From positions 3,348,001-3,412,000 of the forward strand of contig NZ_CP061169.1 of NCBI RefSeq assembly GCF_011751765.2: a DNA stretch of 64,000 nt, in the 5' to 3' direction. Positions 34,432 through 42,596 of this stretch are shown piece by piece. The position numbers and the translations under genes are program-made. The first letter of the stretch is position 1, and each line of letters opens with the position of its first letter. The stretch comes from Paramicrobacterium chengjingii. GTDB lineage: Bacteria > Actinomycetota > Actinomycetes > Actinomycetales > Microbacteriaceae. A model generated the notes under the pieces. The model was not told where the DNA came from, made no database searches, and was given only the letters and a program-made list of their open reading frames with translations.

Positions 34432-35784
34432 TTAGCTCCTTGGTGAATCGGCGATGATGTCGTTGTGGGCGGGCGCTCCGGTCAGCTCCGCGTCGATGTC
34501 GTCGGCCGCCCGCTCGCGAGTGAACTTGAGCGAGACGAGAGCGATGACGCCGACAATGATGATGTAGACCGCGACTGGCCACGACCCGCCGAATTGCGAG
34601 ACGAGCCAGATCGACAAAGCCGGGGCAATGGCACCAGACGGCAGTACGCCGAACTGATAGACGATGGACATTCCCGTGTAGCGGATGCGTGCGGGAAAGA
34701 GCTCCGCGAAGAAGGCGGCCTGCGGACCGAACATTGAACAGGCGCCGATGCCCCAGCCGGCAACAAGCGCCACCCAGATGAGTTGCGTCACCCCGGAGTC
34801 GACGAGCCAGAACACCGGAAACGCGGTGACCGCCGCAAAGGCCGCCCCAAATGCGTAAACCGAGCGTCTGCCGATGCGGTCAGAGAGCCCACCGGCGAGA
34901 GGAATGACGATGAAGCCGACGACCGCTGCGATGAGCAGACCGTTCAGAACGACAGAGTCGTCCAGTCCCAGCACGACTGTCGTGTAGGTCAGCAGGAAGG
35001 CGTTGTACACGTTGAACGTCACGCTCTCGGCAAATCGCGCCCCGATACCGAGGATGACCTGCTTGGGGTAATAGCGGAGCACCTCAAGTGCGGGAACCTT
35101 CGAGCGTTCGTTCTTCTTGACAAGGGCCGTGAACGCCGGCGGCTCAGTTACGCGCAGCCGCACAAAGAGGCCGACAAAGACGAGTATCGCGCTGAAGAGA
35201 AAGGGGACGCGCCAGGCCCATGCAGCCAGAACGTCGCTTCCGCCGATGCTCGCCAAGTTGACGGCAAGTGTGGACAAGAGCAGGCCGATGGGCACGCCAG
35301 TCTGCGGCCAGCTGCTGAAGAGCCCGCGCTTTCCCTGCGGCGCATGCTCGAACGTCAAGATCGCAGCGCCGCCCCACTCGCCGCCAAGGCCAATGCCTTG
35401 GAACATCCGGAGCAGAAGCAGCAGAATCGGCGCGGTTACGCCGATCGCGGCATAGGTGGGAAGAATGCCCATCGCAAATGTAGAACCACCCATGATCAGC
35501 ATGGTGATGACCAGAATCTTCTTGCGGCCGAGGCGGTCGCCGAAGTGCCCGAAGATGAGCCCGCCAAGCGGGCGGGTGATAAACCCGGCGGCGAACGTGG
35601 CGAACGCCATCATGCTGCCAATCAGCGGATCGAATTCTGGGAAGAACTGGGTATTGAAAACGAGTGCCGCCATCGTTCCGTACAGAAAGAAGTCATACCA
35701 CTCGACCACAGAACCGAGAACGCTGGCCAATACGACGTCACGTGGGCGCGACACCTTTCCAGCCTTCAGGTTTGAGCGCATCAT
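34432..35784 (-). CDS. MHS-family symporter paired with the sulfatase
   Basis: 450 residues from the ATG at 35784 (35781 also possible), with GGGAG upstream; the longer frame crosses the operator region. Twelve membrane segments with SVVEWYDFFLYGTMAALVF, GHFGDRLGRKKILV and GIGLGGEWGGAAILTFEHAP. It ends two bases before the sulfatase ATG, so the two are one unit. Expected to import an anionic sulfate ester with protons. Confidence 0.9.
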   Translation of the reverse strand: MMRSNLKAGKVSRPRDVVLASVLGSVVEWYDFFLYGTMAALVFNTQFFPEFDPLIGSMMAFATFAAGFITRPLGGLIFGHFGDRLGRKKILVITMLIMGGSTFAMGILPTYAAIGVTAPILLLLLRMFQGIGLGGEWGGAAILTFEHAPQGKRGLFSSWPQTGVPIGLLLSTLAVNLASIGGSDVLAAWAWRVPFLFSAILVFVGLFVRLRVTEPPAFTALVKKNERSKVPALEVLRYYPKQVILGIGARFAESVTFNVYNAFLLTYTTVVLGLDDSVVLNGLLIAAVVGFIVIPLAGGLSDRIGRRSVYAFGAAFAAVTAFPVFWLVDSGVTQLIWVALVAGWGIGACSMFGPQAAFFAELFPARIRYTGMSIVYQFGVLPSGAIAPALSIWLVSQFGGSWPVAVYIIIVGVIALVSLKFTRERAADDIDAELTGAPAHNDIIADSPRS

Positions 35785-35803
35785 TGGACTCCCGTCATCT
35801 GAT

Positions 35804-35837
35804 GTCCCGCTAATTGGGACAGTGTCCCATTTGGGAC
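35804..35837. promoter_or_regulatory. IclR-type operator with repeated GTCCC/GGGAC boxes
   Basis: Four alternating boxes lie here: GTCCC 35804, GGGAC 35816, GTCCC 35824 and GGGAC 35833. The centre, TGGGAC-AGT-GTCCCA (35815-35829), is a perfect 15-base palindrome of the size bound by IclR proteins. It lies about 20 bases upstream of the symporter ATG. Confidence 0.75.
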
Positions 35838-35887
35838 GGAGAGAGCATGCCACCCAGCCTCATGGGTGTCAAGCGGCATCCGCTCAG

Positions 35888-36640
35888 TCAGGAATTCGCA
35901 CCGAGACCGTTGGCCAGCTGCTCCGCTGCGTCGTTCAGCAGCGGAAGCACTTCGTCCATACGCGCATCGGTCAGTCGCTCACTCGGCCCGGACAGGGAGA
36001 GGGATGCGGCAACCGCGCCACGATTGTCACGGACAGGAACCGCAATGGAGCTGATGTTGTCGAGCGTCTCGTTGAACGCGCGCGCATTTTTCGTCAGCCG
36101 CACGTGCCGCATGAGGCGCAGAAGCTCGTCTCTGCCGATCGGAGCGTGCACGATGGCGGCTGCGTCAGGGGTCGATCCGAGAACAGCATCGATCTCCACC
36201 TCGCTGAGCTCTGTCATCAGCACCCGCCCCGCGGCACCTGACCAGAGCGGGTACAGAGCACCAAGCTCGGAGGCGAAGCGCAAGTGCGCAAGACTCTGCA
36301 CCTCTTCGATGAACATGCGTACATTTCCGATGCGGATCGACAAACCCACTGTCTCGTTTGTCGAAGCCCTCAGCTGCAGCATCAGCGGGCGCGCTAACGA
36401 TGACAAGTCGATTCCGCGCCGATAGGCCATGCCGAGCATGAGCGTCTTGGGCCCAATCGAGTACTTCAGAGTGCGCGAGTCTTGCACAACCATCTGGCTC
36501 TCGTCGAGCACGGTCAACAATCGCTGCACGGTGCTGCGCGGAATGCCCGTGGCCTCCGCCAGGGTTCGCGCGCTTCCGCCGTCGGCCATCACACGCAGTG
36601 CTTCGAGGAGCGTGATGGACTTTCGCAGCGAATCGCTCAC
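35888..36640 (-). CDS. IclR-family transcriptional regulator
   Basis: 250 residues from a GTG at 36640. Winged HTH: SITLLEALRVMADGGSARTLAEATGIPRSTVQRLLTVLDES. The effector domain runs through ETVGLSIRIGN, ALYPLWSGAAGRVLMTEL and the late SIAVPVRDNRGAVAASLSLSGPS. It is upstream of the symporter-sulfatase pair on the same strand, with a tandem GTCCC/GGGAC operator between, and is the obvious regulator of sulfate-ester use. Confidence 0.93.
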   Translation of the reverse strand: MSDSLRKSITLLEALRVMADGGSARTLAEATGIPRSTVQRLLTVLDESQMVVQDSRTLKYSIGPKTLMLGMAYRRGIDLSSLARPLMLQLRASTNETVGLSIRIGNVRMFIEEVQSLAHLRFASELGALYPLWSGAAGRVLMTELSEVEIDAVLGSTPDAAAIVHAPIGRDELLRLMRHVRLTKNARAFNETLDNISSIAVPVRDNRGAVAASLSLSGPSERLTDARMDEVLPLLNDAAEQLANGLGANS

Positions 36641-36739
36641 AGCTCACCTCTCTACGATCTCGGCCAGACAGATTGCGAACACCGCTGACGCTGCGCCGGA
36701 ACCTACGCACATCAGAGTACCTGGGGTACGCGCCTCCAA

Positions 36740-37708
36740 TCAGAGCCGCCCCTGCGATCGGGGCGCGTCAGCGAGGGCCGCATCGATCTGCGTGGCCGTC
36801 GGAGACGTGGAGGGGCCGACCTGCGTGACCGCCAGAGCCGCCGCAAAGTTGGCTCGGCGCACCGCGTCAGGCAAGGCTGCCCCACGCAACAGCGCTGCCG
36901 TAAGCACACCGCCATGGGCGTCGCCCGCTCCATTCGAATCGACCGCAGTCACCTCGATCGCGGGGATCGTTACGGCGGCCGTTCCCGCCCGTGCGAGGAG
37001 AGCGCCACGCTCGCCGTCACGGACGATGACCGAACCGCCGACCCGAATCATGCTACTCAGGCGTTCCGTGGCGGCGGATTTCTCTCGACCACCGCTGAGA
37101 ATCTGCGCCTCTCGCGCGTTCAGCGTCAAGATATCGGTGCGCCGCAGCACGCGCTCGCGCACATCGGCATCGAGCTCGCCGATGAGCGGACTTGGGTCGA
37201 GCACGACCCGCACGTTGCCCGGGATGCTCTCGAGCCACCCGGGGATGGCCGCGGCATTGCTCGGGTGCGCGAGGCTGTACCCGGAGACGAAGACGATGTC
37301 GTTCGCGCGCATCGTGACCCGCGCAAGATCGTCGGCCGTCAGCATCCCCTCGGCACCGACGGATGTGACGAACGTGCGCTCGGTTGAGGCGTCGACAAGT
37401 GCCACACAGTATCCGCTGTCGACATCCGCAATGCCCGCCTGCACGACGTCGAAACCGCTGTCGGCCAGGGCAGCGCGCACCGTCGACCCGAACGGGCCCG
37501 TGCCATACTGCCCAGTGAAGACGACATCGGCGCCATCGCGTGCGGCGGCAATCATCGTATTGAAGCCGCCGCCCGCCGTGTGCATCGATGCATGCGCGAG
37601 CGTGTCCCCTCCCGGCTCGGGAATCGCGTCAATCTGCATGACGAGATCGACGATCACGTTGCCGACGTAGACGAGCCTGCCGCGATCAGGCATGCTCAGT
37701 TCAGACAC
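36740..37708 (-). CDS. PfkB-family sugar/nucleoside kinase
   Basis: 322 residues. A GTG at 37708 overlaps the NCS1 permease stop by eight bases; ATG at 37693 is an alternative. The chain begins GRLVYVGNVIVDLVMQID, has GGGFNTMIAAARDGADV, and ends with the PfkB active loop VDSNGAGDAHGG with the catalytic Asp. With a nucleobase-type permease and an ADP-ribosylglycohydrolase-like enzyme it probably phosphorylates a pentose released from a nucleoside-like compound. A decayed homologue of its 3' part is at 12960-13240. Confidence 0.9.
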   Translation of the reverse strand: MSELSMPDRGRLVYVGNVIVDLVMQIDAIPEPGGDTLAHASMHTAGGGFNTMIAAARDGADVVFTGQYGTGPFGSTVRAALADSGFDVVQAGIADVDSGYCVALVDASTERTFVTSVGAEGMLTADDLARVTMRANDIVFVSGYSLAHPSNAAAIPGWLESIPGNVRVVLDPSPLIGELDADVRERVLRRTDILTLNAREAQILSGGREKSAATERLSSMIRVGGSVIVRDGERGALLARAGTAAVTIPAIEVTAVDSNGAGDAHGGVLTAALLRGAALPDAVRRANFAAALAVTQVGPSTSPTATQIDAALADAPRSQGRL

Positions 37709-39173
37709 GATCTGAGACCTCCGCTTCCGCGCCTGCCGAGGTGAGGGGAATCACACCCGCGCGCGCCCCGCCCAACACGAAGTAGAGTCCGCCGGCGATG
37801 ACGAACGTGGCGACCCAGGCCAGGCCGTTCGTTGCGACCCAGGTGTGCGAGAACAGACCCGTGAACCACGGAGCATCCGCCGGGCCCACCTTCGAGAACA
37901 AGAGCCCCACGACGATCGCGATGGCCCACGAACCGAAAGCACGCCACTCGATGCCGCCGCGGTACCAGTACCCGCTGTCGGAACGCAGATTGAGCAGAGC
38001 ATCCGGGTCATAGTTGTGACGCTTGATCATGTCGACGAGGAACACGGCGAGCCAGGCGGTGATGGGGATGGCGAGCACCGAGATAATCGTGATGAACGGA
38101 GTGTAGAAGCTGTCGGCGACGAGCATGAAGTAGAGCGCTCCGATGAACGTCACGAGCACGTCGAGGGTCACGGCGTAGACGCGCTTCACCTTGATGCCGA
38201 GCGTCAGCGTCGTGAGCCCCGCCGAATACACGGACAGGTGGTTCGAGAGCAGCAGGCCCCCAAATGCAGCAATGAGGTAGGGAACGGCCATCCACGAGGG
38301 CAGCAGTTCGCGGATCGCCGCGACCGGATCGGATGCTTCGGCCAGTGAGGGGTCGCCGATGGTCACAAGCGAACCGATGCCGATCAGCACGATGAGCGGG
38401 ATGCCGGCGCCCGCCGCCGCGGATGCCACAAGGTGCCCTGCGCGCACCGATTTGCGCTGGTAGCGCGACATGTCGGCCCCGGCGTTCGCCCAGCCGATTC
38501 CCGTTCCCGCCGCAATGACGCTGATGCCGACGAGCATTGCGCTGACGGGCCCGGGCGCAGCGGCGAAGACGGCCTCCCAGTTGACCGTTGCGACGATGAA
38601 TGCCGCAACGACGAGGTTGAGCGCACCGAAGATCCACGTCGACCACTTCTGGATGACGAGAATCGCCGCGTGCCCGAGGCCGGAGACAAGAAGCGTGCAC
38701 ACCTCGAAGATCACGATGGCCACGATGGCGAGCAGGGGAACGGCCTTGGCATCGCCCGACACCCCGAACAGGATCGTGAACAGAGACAACAGCACGAATG
38801 CGCCGGTCGTCGTGTTCACCGTCTCCCAGCCCAACCGCGACAGCAACGAGACGAGTGTGGGGCCGATGTTGCCGCGTACGCCGAAGATGGCGCGCGAGAG
38901 TGTCATGCTCGGTGCTCCTCCGCGTCGCCCGGCGATCGAGACAACGCCGACGAGGGCGAAGGCACCCGCCGCACCGATGACGGCGACGATCACTGACTGC
39001 CAGAAGTTGAGCAGCTGGAACGCCACGAGCGATGCCCCAAGCGGCAGACCGAGAATGGAAATGTTCGCGGCGAACCACACCCAGAAGAGCTGCAGCGGGT
39101 TTCCGTTGCGCTCGGAGTCGGGAACCGGCTCGATGCCGCGCTGTTCAATTCGTGAGGGAATGTTGTCGCTCAT
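37701..39173 (-). CDS. NCS1-family nucleobase/nucleoside permease
   Basis: 490 residues, about twelve membrane segments. Family signatures are NPLQLFWVWFAANISILGLPLGA at the start, RAIFGVRGNIGPTLVSLLSRLGWETVN, and later GWANAGADMSRY. NCS1 carriers import cytosine, purines, allantoin, hydantoins or nucleosides with Na+ or H+. It lies between the glycohydrolase-like and kinase genes. Confidence 0.92.
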   Translation of the reverse strand: MSDNIPSRIEQRGIEPVPDSERNGNPLQLFWVWFAANISILGLPLGASLVAFQLLNFWQSVIVAVIGAAGAFALVGVVSIAGRRGGAPSMTLSRAIFGVRGNIGPTLVSLLSRLGWETVNTTTGAFVLLSLFTILFGVSGDAKAVPLLAIVAIVIFEVCTLLVSGLGHAAILVIQKWSTWIFGALNLVVAAFIVATVNWEAVFAAAPGPVSAMLVGISVIAAGTGIGWANAGADMSRYQRKSVRAGHLVASAAAGAGIPLIVLIGIGSLVTIGDPSLAEASDPVAAIRELLPSWMAVPYLIAAFGGLLLSNHLSVYSAGLTTLTLGIKVKRVYAVTLDVLVTFIGALYFMLVADSFYTPFITIISVLAIPITAWLAVFLVDMIKRHNYDPDALLNLRSDSGYWYRGGIEWRAFGSWAIAIVVGLLFSKVGPADAPWFTGLFSHTWVATNGLAWVATFVIAGGLYFVLGGARAGVIPLTSAGAEAEVSDRV

Positions 39174-39219
39174 GGACGTCCTTGTCGGTCGTTGTGAAAA
39201 AGAGTGAGTGGGATGCTGC

Positions 39220-40251
39220 TCAGCGCACGCGCAGCTCGAGAAGCTGGCGTGCGATGGGTTCGAGCTCGAGAGAGTTAATGGAGATCACGCTGTCGACGGC
39301 GTCGGACGGCCACGGCTCGGTGCCGCCACACGCACCGAGGACGGCGCCGGCCATCGCGGCAATCGTGTCGGTGTCCCCGCCAAGTTCCGCCGCAGTGCAC
39401 AGCGTCTGCCAGGGGTCGGTCGACACAGAGACGAGTGCGAGTGTCGCGACGACGGACTCCTGCGAGGCCACAGACGTGCCGATGATCTCGCGCAGCACGG
39501 TGGGATGCTCGCGAACCGGAGTGCCGCCGAGAAGTTCGCGCGCCCACGCGCCGCGTGCTGCGATCGAGCCGCCGGCCACCCAGTGGCCTCGCTGCTCGCC
39601 GATGCGGGCTGCGGCAAACGCTGTGTCGACAGCATCCTGAATGTTCCCGCCGTGAACGCCGACGCTCACGGCCGCGCCGATGGCAGATGCGCTTGCGATG
39701 CCGAGCGACGTGTTGTGCGTGACCGCGCTTGCTTCGACGACCGCGTCGACAAAGGCGTCGAGGTTGTCGGGAGGCACCGCGATGCCGATGGGTGCCACGC
39801 GCATGGCCGCTCCGTTCGTCGAGCCGAAACGGCCCGACTCGCTCGCGGGCACACCCTCGAGAATGCGCTGCACCGCCTGCTTGGTCGACGGGCCGAGCAG
39901 GTCGAGGGAGCCCTTCGCCTGCATGGACCGCTCCCAGTCGATGAGCGCCGACGCGAATGCCCGTTCGTCAACGTGCCCGTCGCCGTCAATGAGTAGCTGG
40001 GCGAGAAGCAGGGCTTGCTCGGTGTCGTCGGTGATGCTTCCGGCCTGCATTCCGTGCGCAATGCGCTGGCGCGGGCCGGCGTCGATGAGCCGAGTGATCG
40101 TGCCGTAGTCGTCGGCGATCTCTTTCGGCGACATGGACTGTGTCGGCATACCGAGAGCATCGCCGAGTGCCAGACCCAGCAGTGCACCGTGGGCTCTGTC
40201 GAGTCGGGATGCCGCAGCCTGCTGCTCGTCGGCACGGGTCATGGGGCTCAT
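39220..40251 (-). CDS. ADP-ribosylglycohydrolase (DraG/ARH)-family protein
   Basis: 343 residues from the ATG at 40251, which overlaps the GntR stop as ATGA; the longer frame is a shadow. It has the di-magnesium motifs ALLGLALGDALGMPTQ, SITDDTEQALLLAQLL and GGDTDTIAAMAGAVLGACGG. Classical members remove ADP-ribose from Arg or Ser, but many bacterial relatives sit in nucleoside clusters and may cleave other N-ribosides. Here NCS1 uptake and a PfkB kinase flank it, so hydrolysis of an imported N-glycoside is a better guess than protein de-ADP-ribosylation. Confidence 0.88.
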   Translation of the reverse strand: MSPMTRADEQQAAASRLDRAHGALLGLALGDALGMPTQSMSPKEIADDYGTITRLIDAGPRQRIAHGMQAGSITDDTEQALLLAQLLIDGDGHVDERAFASALIDWERSMQAKGSLDLLGPSTKQAVQRILEGVPASESGRFGSTNGAAMRVAPIGIAVPPDNLDAFVDAVVEASAVTHNTSLGIASASAIGAAVSVGVHGGNIQDAVDTAFAAARIGEQRGHWVAGGSIAARGAWARELLGGTPVREHPTVLREIIGTSVASQESVVATLALVSVSTDPWQTLCTAAELGGDTDTIAAMAGAVLGACGGTEPWPSDAVDSVISINSLELEPIARQLLELRVR

Positions 40252-40970
40252 TTCAGGTCTCCAGATACAACATGAACGCGGAATCGCGTGGGGTCGAGCA
40301 AGCTGACAACACGCTCGACGAATGCGCCGTCGGCCGCGCGTGCAATGCGTACGAGGTGCAGAAAGTGGTCGCCGGGCTCGCGGCTCAGAATTGCCGCGTC
40401 GGCGGCGCTCAACGGAGCAATGCCGATCCATTGCTCAATGCGCGCGGGAACGAGGCCGGCTGCCGCCATCGTGGATGCGAGCGAACCGTCGACGAGTCCG
40501 TCTTCGGGTGTGCGAGCCAGTGCGCCGACGGCGGGAACCTTGCTCCGCTCGAGCGAGACTGCCTTGCCGTCGACAACGTGGCGTGTGCGATCGAGAGCCA
40601 GAAAGTCGACGCTTGCGAGGCCGACTGTCGCTGCAAGCTCGTGATCGACGATGCGCTCCATGCGGAGCACCTTCGACTCGATGGTCACGTCGCTGCCGAC
40701 CAGAGGCTGGCCCCAGCTCGTCGAATCGCTGAACTCGTGATCATCGAACATGACGAATGAGCCGACGCCGCTGCGCGTCTCGATGAGGTTCTGATTCGAC
40801 AGCTCCTGCAGGGCCTTCCGCACGGTGCCGCGGCTCACGTCGAACTGCTGGGCAAGCTCGACTTCGCCGGGCAGCATCGATCCCCGCCCATAGCGACCGT
40901 CATGGATCGCCTGCCGAATCCTCGTCGACACCAGATCTTGCTTGAGGCTCCGGGGTTCATGCACCGTCAT
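40248..40970 (-). CDS. GntR/HutC-type regulator (UTRA domain)
   Basis: 240 residues. The HTH region is LPGEVELAQQFDVSRGTVRKALQELSNQNLIETRSGVGSFV. The UTRA ligand domain has FLALDRTRHVVDGKAVSLERSKVP. It is first gene of the operon with the glycohydrolase, permease and kinase. The near-palindrome at 40972-40988 is only one base from the ATG, so the mRNA may be leaderless and tightly autoregulated. Confidence 0.92.
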   Translation of the reverse strand: MTVHEPRSLKQDLVSTRIRQAIHDGRYGRGSMLPGEVELAQQFDVSRGTVRKALQELSNQNLIETRSGVGSFVMFDDHEFSDSTSWGQPLVGSDVTIESKVLRMERIVDHELAATVGLASVDFLALDRTRHVVDGKAVSLERSKVPAVGALARTPEDGLVDGSLASTMAAAGLVPARIEQWIGIAPLSAADAAILSREPGDHFLHLVRIARAADGAFVERVVSLLDPTRFRVHVVSGDLK

Positions 40971-40971
40971 G

Positions 40972-40988
40972 ACATGTACTGTACCTGT
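40972..40988. promoter_or_regulatory. Operator at the start of the GntR-glycohydrolase operon
   Basis: ACATGTAC-T-GTACCTGT forms 8-bp arms with one mismatch, immediately upstream of the GntR ATG (40970). The core GTACTGTAC is perfectly symmetric. Confidence 0.6.
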
Positions 40989-41046
40989 CTATCTCCTGTC
41001 CACACAAGTGCACAAGGTTTATCGAGTTCCCAATCTCGGCACCTGT

Positions 41047-41073
41047 GACGGCTCAGTCTGGTCCTGAACCGTC
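41047..41073 (-). terminator. Terminator hairpin after the epimerase gene
   Basis: GACGGCTCAG (41047-41056) pairs with CTGAACCGTC (41064-41073); in the minus-strand RNA the single mismatch becomes a G-U pair. The loop is seven bases. It starts directly after the stop codon at 41075 and ends the long minus-strand operon. No T run follows. Confidence 0.6.
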
Positions 41074-41074
41074 G

Positions 41075-41929
41075 CTACGGAAAAGTCACACTCTCAAACC
41101 AACGCAGCGCGTCTGCCACCATCGCCGGGTCTTCGTCGTCGTTCCACATCTCGATCGAGACAGCCCCACGAAGCTCGGATGCTTCAAGAACGGCCAGCAC
41201 CTCGGGCCACGGCACCACGCCGTCGCCAAACGGAACCCGCCGAAAGACACCGGGCCGAGCATCCTTGAACTGCACCGCGTAGGCGTACGGCAATGCTGTC
41301 GTCAGCTCTTCGACAACGTCGAGTCTGTTTCCCGCGTAATTGCCAACGTCGATGTAGAGCTTCACGTCGGGCACATCGATGTCGGCCAGAAGAGCAATGC
41401 CATCAGACGCCGACAGAACATCCTGCCCGTCGACGTTCTCGATCGCGAGCGTGATCCCCTGCTCATCAGCGATCGCCGCCGCCACACGCATCCCCTCAAT
41501 GAATTTGTCGCGCACGTTCTCGTCTCGCTGCCCATCAAAAACGAAATAACCGGCGATCTGCACGCAATGGGCGCCGAGGTCACGAGCGAGCCCGATAGCA
41601 TCGCGCGCCAGCTCGTCTGCTCGATGGCGAATGGATGCCTCGGGGCTTCCCCACGGAAAATCACGATGCGCACTCAGCACGATCGTGCCGATGCGACTGC
41701 CGGCGTCCGCCGCGTATTGACGCAACGTGGAGCGCTCCCTCTCAGACCACGAGAGTCGCTCCAGCTTCTGCGGGCTGCTGTCGATGGAGAGCTCGACGAA
41801 GTCATAACCAGCAGTCGTCGCCTGGCGAAACCGATCGGCCCACGTTCTGCCAGAAAGTGCCTTCTCGTACAGGCCGATTGCCGACGATACGCGACGTATC
41901 GCCGGCAATCGGCCTTTCCTACAGGTCAT
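41075..41929 (-). CDS. Sugar-phosphate 3-epimerase/isomerase, UlaE/SgbU-like
   Basis: 284 residues from the ATG at 41929, overlapping the epimerase stop as ATGA. TIM-barrel family AP_endonuc_2: IGLYEKALSG at the start, AGYDFVELSIDSSPQKL, metal Glu in GITLAIENVDG, KLYIDVGNYAG, and QFKDARPGVFRRVPFGDG. The opening resembles L-xylulose-5-phosphate 3-epimerase of ascorbate breakdown, which gives L-ribulose-5-phosphate. It is last in an operon with an AraD-type 4-epimerase and a UlaD-like protein, in line with that role. Confidence 0.88.
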   Translation of the reverse strand: MTCRKGRLPAIRRVSSAIGLYEKALSGRTWADRFRQATTAGYDFVELSIDSSPQKLERLSWSERERSTLRQYAADAGSRIGTIVLSAHRDFPWGSPEASIRHRADELARDAIGLARDLGAHCVQIAGYFVFDGQRDENVRDKFIEGMRVAAAIADEQGITLAIENVDGQDVLSASDGIALLADIDVPDVKLYIDVGNYAGNRLDVVEELTTALPYAYAVQFKDARPGVFRRVPFGDGVVPWPEVLAVLEASELRGAVSIEMWNDDEDPAMVADALRWFESVTFP

Positions 41930-42588
41930 GACCCGGAGCCTATGGGCACCTGCCCGTAGTCCTTGAGATACCACGAACGCGAGGCCGCGATCGTCTCGTC
42001 GTCGAGCGGTTTGATCTCACCGCGAAGCATGGCAAGGTGCGCGACCTCCGCACACTCTTCGGTGTACTGTGCGGAGCGCAGCGCCCGCTGTGCGTCGGTT
42101 CCGATCGTGAACACGCCGTGCGATTTGATGAGCACGGCGGTACCGTCACCCACGTGCGTGACGATCTCCTTTCCGATCTCCTCCTCGCCGATCACAGCAT
42201 ATTCCGAGACTGGAATGGGAGCGCCGAAGAGCGCGGCATGCGTTGTCGTGAAGACCGGAACTTCCTCGCCCCGCATGGCGAACGATGTGGCGTACGGTGA
42301 GTGCGTGTGCACGACACCGTGAATGTCACTGCGGTGGCGATAGACGTACACATGCGACGCCGTGTCGACCGAGGGCTTGTACGGCCCTTCAACCACGGCG
42401 CCGTGCAGATCGACGACGCTCATGTCCTCTGCCGTGAGCTCGTTGAAACTCACGCCGCTCGGTTTGATGACGACGAGCCCCGATTCCACGTCGCGTGCGC
42501 TGACGTTGCCGGATGTTCCGACAACCAGGCCGTGTGCCTGCAGGTCGAGATTGGCCTTCCAGACGTAGTGCTTGAGTTCTTCGAGCAT
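41926..42588 (-). CDS. L-ribulose-5-phosphate 4-epimerase (AraD/UlaF-like)
   Basis: 220 residues after an AGGAGG site. Class II aldolase/adducin fold with TSGNVSARDVESGLVVIKPSGV, the zinc pair in VVHTHSPYATSFA, a third His in LIKSHGVFTIG, and the C-terminal WYLKDYGQVPIG typical of AraD. Converts L-ribulose-5-phosphate to D-xylulose-5-phosphate, the entry to the split transketolase encoded next door. Fuculose-1-phosphate aldolase is the alternative, but the YGQ tail favours AraD. Confidence 0.9.
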   Translation of the reverse strand: MLEELKHYVWKANLDLQAHGLVVGTSGNVSARDVESGLVVIKPSGVSFNELTAEDMSVVDLHGAVVEGPYKPSVDTASHVYVYRHRSDIHGVVHTHSPYATSFAMRGEEVPVFTTTHAALFGAPIPVSEYAVIGEEEIGKEIVTHVGDGTAVLIKSHGVFTIGTDAQRALRSAQYTEECAEVAHLAMLRGEIKPLDDETIAASRSWYLKDYGQVPIGSGS

Positions 42589-42596
42589 GATTCCTC

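Noticed and set aside
39220..40251. Reading the ARH-family gene as a DraG nitrogenase regulator
   Set aside because: No nitrogen-fixation genes nearby, and the operon contains a nucleobase permease and sugar kinase.
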